Part shown: positions 61,855-64,000 of the stretch, piece by piece
How positions within the stretch are numbered: the first letter of the stretch is position 1
Layout of the letters: each line of letters opens with the position of its first letter
From: Arundinibacter roseus
GTDB lineage: Bacteria; Bacteroidota; Bacteroidia; Cytophagales; Spirosomataceae
DNA length: 64,000 nt
NCBI RefSeq assembly: GCF_004348825.1
Contig: NZ_SMJU01000004.1
Span: forward strand, 202,759-266,758
Reading direction: 5' to 3'
Made by a program: the position numbers and the translations under genes
The notes under the pieces: generated by a model
Told to the model about the DNA's origin: nothing
Databases searched by the model: none
Seen by the model: only the letters and a program-made list of their open reading frames with translations

Positions 61855-64000
61855 ATGAGGTCAACTTTACTGGTACTTTCTTTTTTTCTGCTATTTATCA
61901 AGGTACAAGCCTCTCACATTGTTGGTGGTGAACTGGTTTTTAAAAAGTTAACTGGAAATAATTTAGCCACTCATCAGCTAGGTTTGAATTTGTATTTTGA
62001 CCAAATCAACGGAATTCCTGCTGCTGAGGATAATTCCGTCACCCTGTTTATTTTTCGAAAAGCAGATAATAGACGGGTTGGCTCGGTTCAGGTTCCAAAA
62101 GTAGGTCGAAAAAACATATCCTACGCTAACCCACTCTGTGGAAATTCTGGTTTAAGAACCTTACTAATAACTTACTCGGTTGATGTGGCTCTAAAACCGG
62201 AAGATTTTAGTGATCCTGAGGGCTATTACATTGTGTGGGATCGGTGCTGCCGAAACAACGTTATTGATAATATCCGCACGCCGGGCGATGTGGGCAGCCT
62301 TTTTCAGGTATTTTTTCCACCACTCATAAAAAATGCCGCAGTTTTTGATAATTCTGCTCCTGAATTTACCGAAATTAAAGGCGATTACGCCTGTTTAAAT
62401 GCGGACTTTTACATTGATTTTAGTGCTACTGATGCAGATGGCGATAGTCTGGTATACCAATTAACACCGCCTGTAACTGGTTTCAGCAACCGTGCTGTAC
62501 CTAATCCACAAGCGCTGGGATCGAGTAATTATCCCATAGTTTCGTGGGTTGAAGGAATATCAATGGCCAATGTCATTCCCGGAAGCAAGCCCTTGCGGGT
62601 AGATCCTGTAACGGGTCGGGTTTCCTTCAACGCCAGCAAATTAGGCCTTTTCGCCTTTGCCATCACCGTTACGGAGTTTAGAAACGGAGAGAAAATTGGT
62701 GCCATAACCCGGGATTTTCAACTCAAAGTGATTGATTGTTTCGAGGTTTTACCACCTGAAATTATTGTGGTGGAATCTGAAAACAGAACCCGCTACTTTA
62801 CCAATGATAGCATTCAGATTTCAGTGGACGACCCAACCTGTTTCACCATTCAGGTTACAGATCCTAATTTCAATCAGCTCTTACGTATTAAAGGTCGGGC
62901 GGTCAATGCACCAACAAATAATTTCTCCCTCTTTCCCACAGAGTTCCGAACCCGGAAAAGTCGTGATACTTTATCTTTTCAGATTTGTCTCGATGATTGT
63001 TTTGCCTCGTCAGGCAATCGCCCTGTAAAAATTGAATTAATTGTAGAAGATGAAAGTTGCCCGGTGCCACTGACGGATACGCTAAATCTTTACATATTTC
63101 GTAAGGCTGCGCCAAATGAAGTTCCATTAGTTACTACAACCTCCCCACAATCCTTAATTGAAGCATTTCCGGATGAAAGAATTCTCTTCGATGTACTTGG
63201 CTCAGATAGTGATTCTGACAGCATCCTCCTGTCAGCGCAGGGCCGAGGCTTTTTACTATCTGAGTATGGTATCAATTTCCCTCAAAAATCGGGTGTAGGC
63301 TCTGTCTCACAACCTTTCTCCTGGCTCCCACCCTGTTCACTGAAAGTTTCAGATACCTTAATGGTTGATTTTATTATAACTGATTTGCGCTGCGGAGGAG
63401 GCGGACTTTCATCTAGAACCACAATTAAATTTGTAGTTCAAAACCCAATCAATATTCCACCTTCTGTTCAGAGTACTGCTGCAAATGATACAATTGTTTG
63501 GCTCTTGGGAGAACCCCTGAATGAAAGGATCTTTTTTGACGTCTTGGCCTCTGACCCGGATTCTGCACAACTTTCTTTATTTGCCCTGGGCCGGGATTTT
63601 GACCTGGGATCCGAAAAAATGAATTTTCTTAACAAATTAGGATTCAATCAATTAACGAGTAGCTTCGAATGGATTCCTACCTGCGAATCACTCAAAGGAT
63701 TACCTGAGCGTTACTTCACGCTTGATTTTATATGCGAAGACCAAAGTTGCCTGGCGGAACGTGATACGATTTCAGTAACGGTTTTGGTAAAAGATCAACT
63801 ATCAGATGCCATCCTGAACCTACCGAATGTGTTAACTCCAAATAGTGATGGTAAGAATGATTGCCTGGATTTGTCGGTACTTCCACCCAATAACTGCATT
63901 GAGCAATTTATCGGGATTAAGATTTTCAATCGCTGGGGTACAAAGGTTTTTGAATCAACTGATCTTTCGCAAACATGGTGCCCCAATGAACTTCCGATGG
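61855..64000 (+). CDS. T9SS type B surface protein (partial, runs off right edge)
   Basis: This frame is open from the ATG at 61855 to the window end (715 codons, no stop). A signal peptide ends KVQA, followed by SHIVGGEL. The N-terminal region shares DPEGYYIVWDRCCRNN and DADGDSLVY motifs with the protein at 24629, so the two are paralogues. The middle (about 290-640) contains repeated beta modules with 'DERILFDVLGSDSDSDSI' and 'NERIFFDVLASDPDSAQL', cadherin/Ig-like in pattern. Near the edge 'LPNVLTPNSDGKNDCLDL' and 'IKIFNRWGTKVFESTDL' begin the gliding-motility-associated type B sorting domain, so only about 35-45 residues should be missing. It is divergent from rlmD, with starts 53 bp apart. 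Confidence 0.9.
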   Translation, partial: MRSTLLVLSFFLLFIKVQASHIVGGELVFKKLTGNNLATHQLGLNLYFDQINGIPAAEDNSVTLFIFRKADNRRVGSVQVPKVGRKNISYANPLCGNSGLRTLLITYSVDVALKPEDFSDPEGYYIVWDRCCRNNVIDNIRTPGDVGSLFQVFFPPLIKNAAVFDNSAPEFTEIKGDYACLNADFYIDFSATDADGDSLVYQLTPPVTGFSNRAVPNPQALGSSNYPIVSWVEGISMANVIPGSKPLRVDPVTGRVSFNASKLGLFAFAITVTEFRNGEKIGAITRDFQLKVIDCFEVLPPEIIVVESENRTRYFTNDSIQISVDDPTCFTIQVTDPNFNQLLRIKGRAVNAPTNNFSLFPTEFRTRKSRDTLSFQICLDDCFASSGNRPVKIELIVEDESCPVPLTDTLNLYIFRKAAPNEVPLVTTTSPQSLIEAFPDERILFDVLGSDSDSDSILLSAQGRGFLLSEYGINFPQKSGVGSVSQPFSWLPPCSLKVSDTLMVDFIITDLRCGGGGLSSRTTIKFVVQNPINIPPSVQSTAANDTIVWLLGEPLNERIFFDVLASDPDSAQLSLFALGRDFDLGSEKMNFLNKLGFNQLTSSFEWIPTCESLKGLPERYFTLDFICEDQSCLAERDTISVTVLVKDQLSDAILNLPNVLTPNSDGKNDCLDLSVLPPNNCIEQFIGIKIFNRWGTKVFESTDLSQTWCPNELPM

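Overview
The window looks like a chromosomal segment of a Bacteroidota bacterium, most likely a Cytophagales member (Spirosomaceae/Runella-like; the family-level guess is inference). Four things point there: secreted proteins with type IX secretion C-terminal domains of both type A and type B; a short 287-residue primary sigma factor; promoters of the TTG-N20-TAnnTTTG type with little Shine-Dalgarno signal; and bacillithiol (bshB1), menaquinone (menD) and queuosine (queE) genes. Most of the window is ordinary core genome at moderate GC. The left edge and the 26.5-27.6 kb stretch are AT-rich and look accessory.

Layout. 1-3113: an AT-rich ACT-like gene, apparently frameshifted at the window edge, downstream of a type I restriction hsdR. 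3337-12650: mnmE, a histidine-phosphatase lipoprotein, an MpaB/Lcp-type oxygenase, queE overlapping an OmpA/TPR/PD40 protein, trxB, an M23-LysM peptidase, bshB1 and pdxH. 12750-15180: a DUF349 protein and tRNA-Thr. 15831-19877: a minus-strand unit gntP - ridA - D-threonine aldolase/D-serine dehydratase family enzyme - M19 dipeptidase, which reads as a D-hydroxy-amino-acid route. 20230-26497: gyrA, a TPR protein and a T9SS type B surface protein. 26498-27687: an XRE-type regulator in a repeat-rich AT region. 27688-33018: dapD, gap, trmB, folC and a TonB protein. 33130-38970: one clearly bounded unit (consensus promoter to hairpin terminator) encoding a 1003-residue TPR protein, an outer-membrane beta-barrel and an HU-like/SPOR membrane protein. 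39137-47776: a small hypothetical, a TPR lipoprotein, menD, rpoD, pnp, rpsO, an LptF/G permease and a START-like protein. 47993-54082: tRNA-Met, holA, acpH, an FKBP, dCMP deaminase, a DUF922 protease-like protein, and an AarF kinase with its TetR-like partner. 54149-64000: comEC, an M43 metalloprotease, phoH, dnaB, rlmD, and the 5' part of a second T9SS type B surface protein paralogous to the one at 24.6 kb.

Most interesting points: (i) the frameshifted ACT-like protein beside hsdR; (ii) the D-amino-acid cluster, where RidA and an His-x-Cys metal site argue for dehydratase rather than aldolase chemistry; (iii) the HU-SPOR/beta-barrel/TPR envelope operon; (iv) an operator-like set of repeats around the XRE gene plus a 62-bp hairpin downstream of it; (v) five promoters that all have exactly 20 bp between their boxes. 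I saw no CRISPR array, complete insertion sequence, prophage or rRNA operon.
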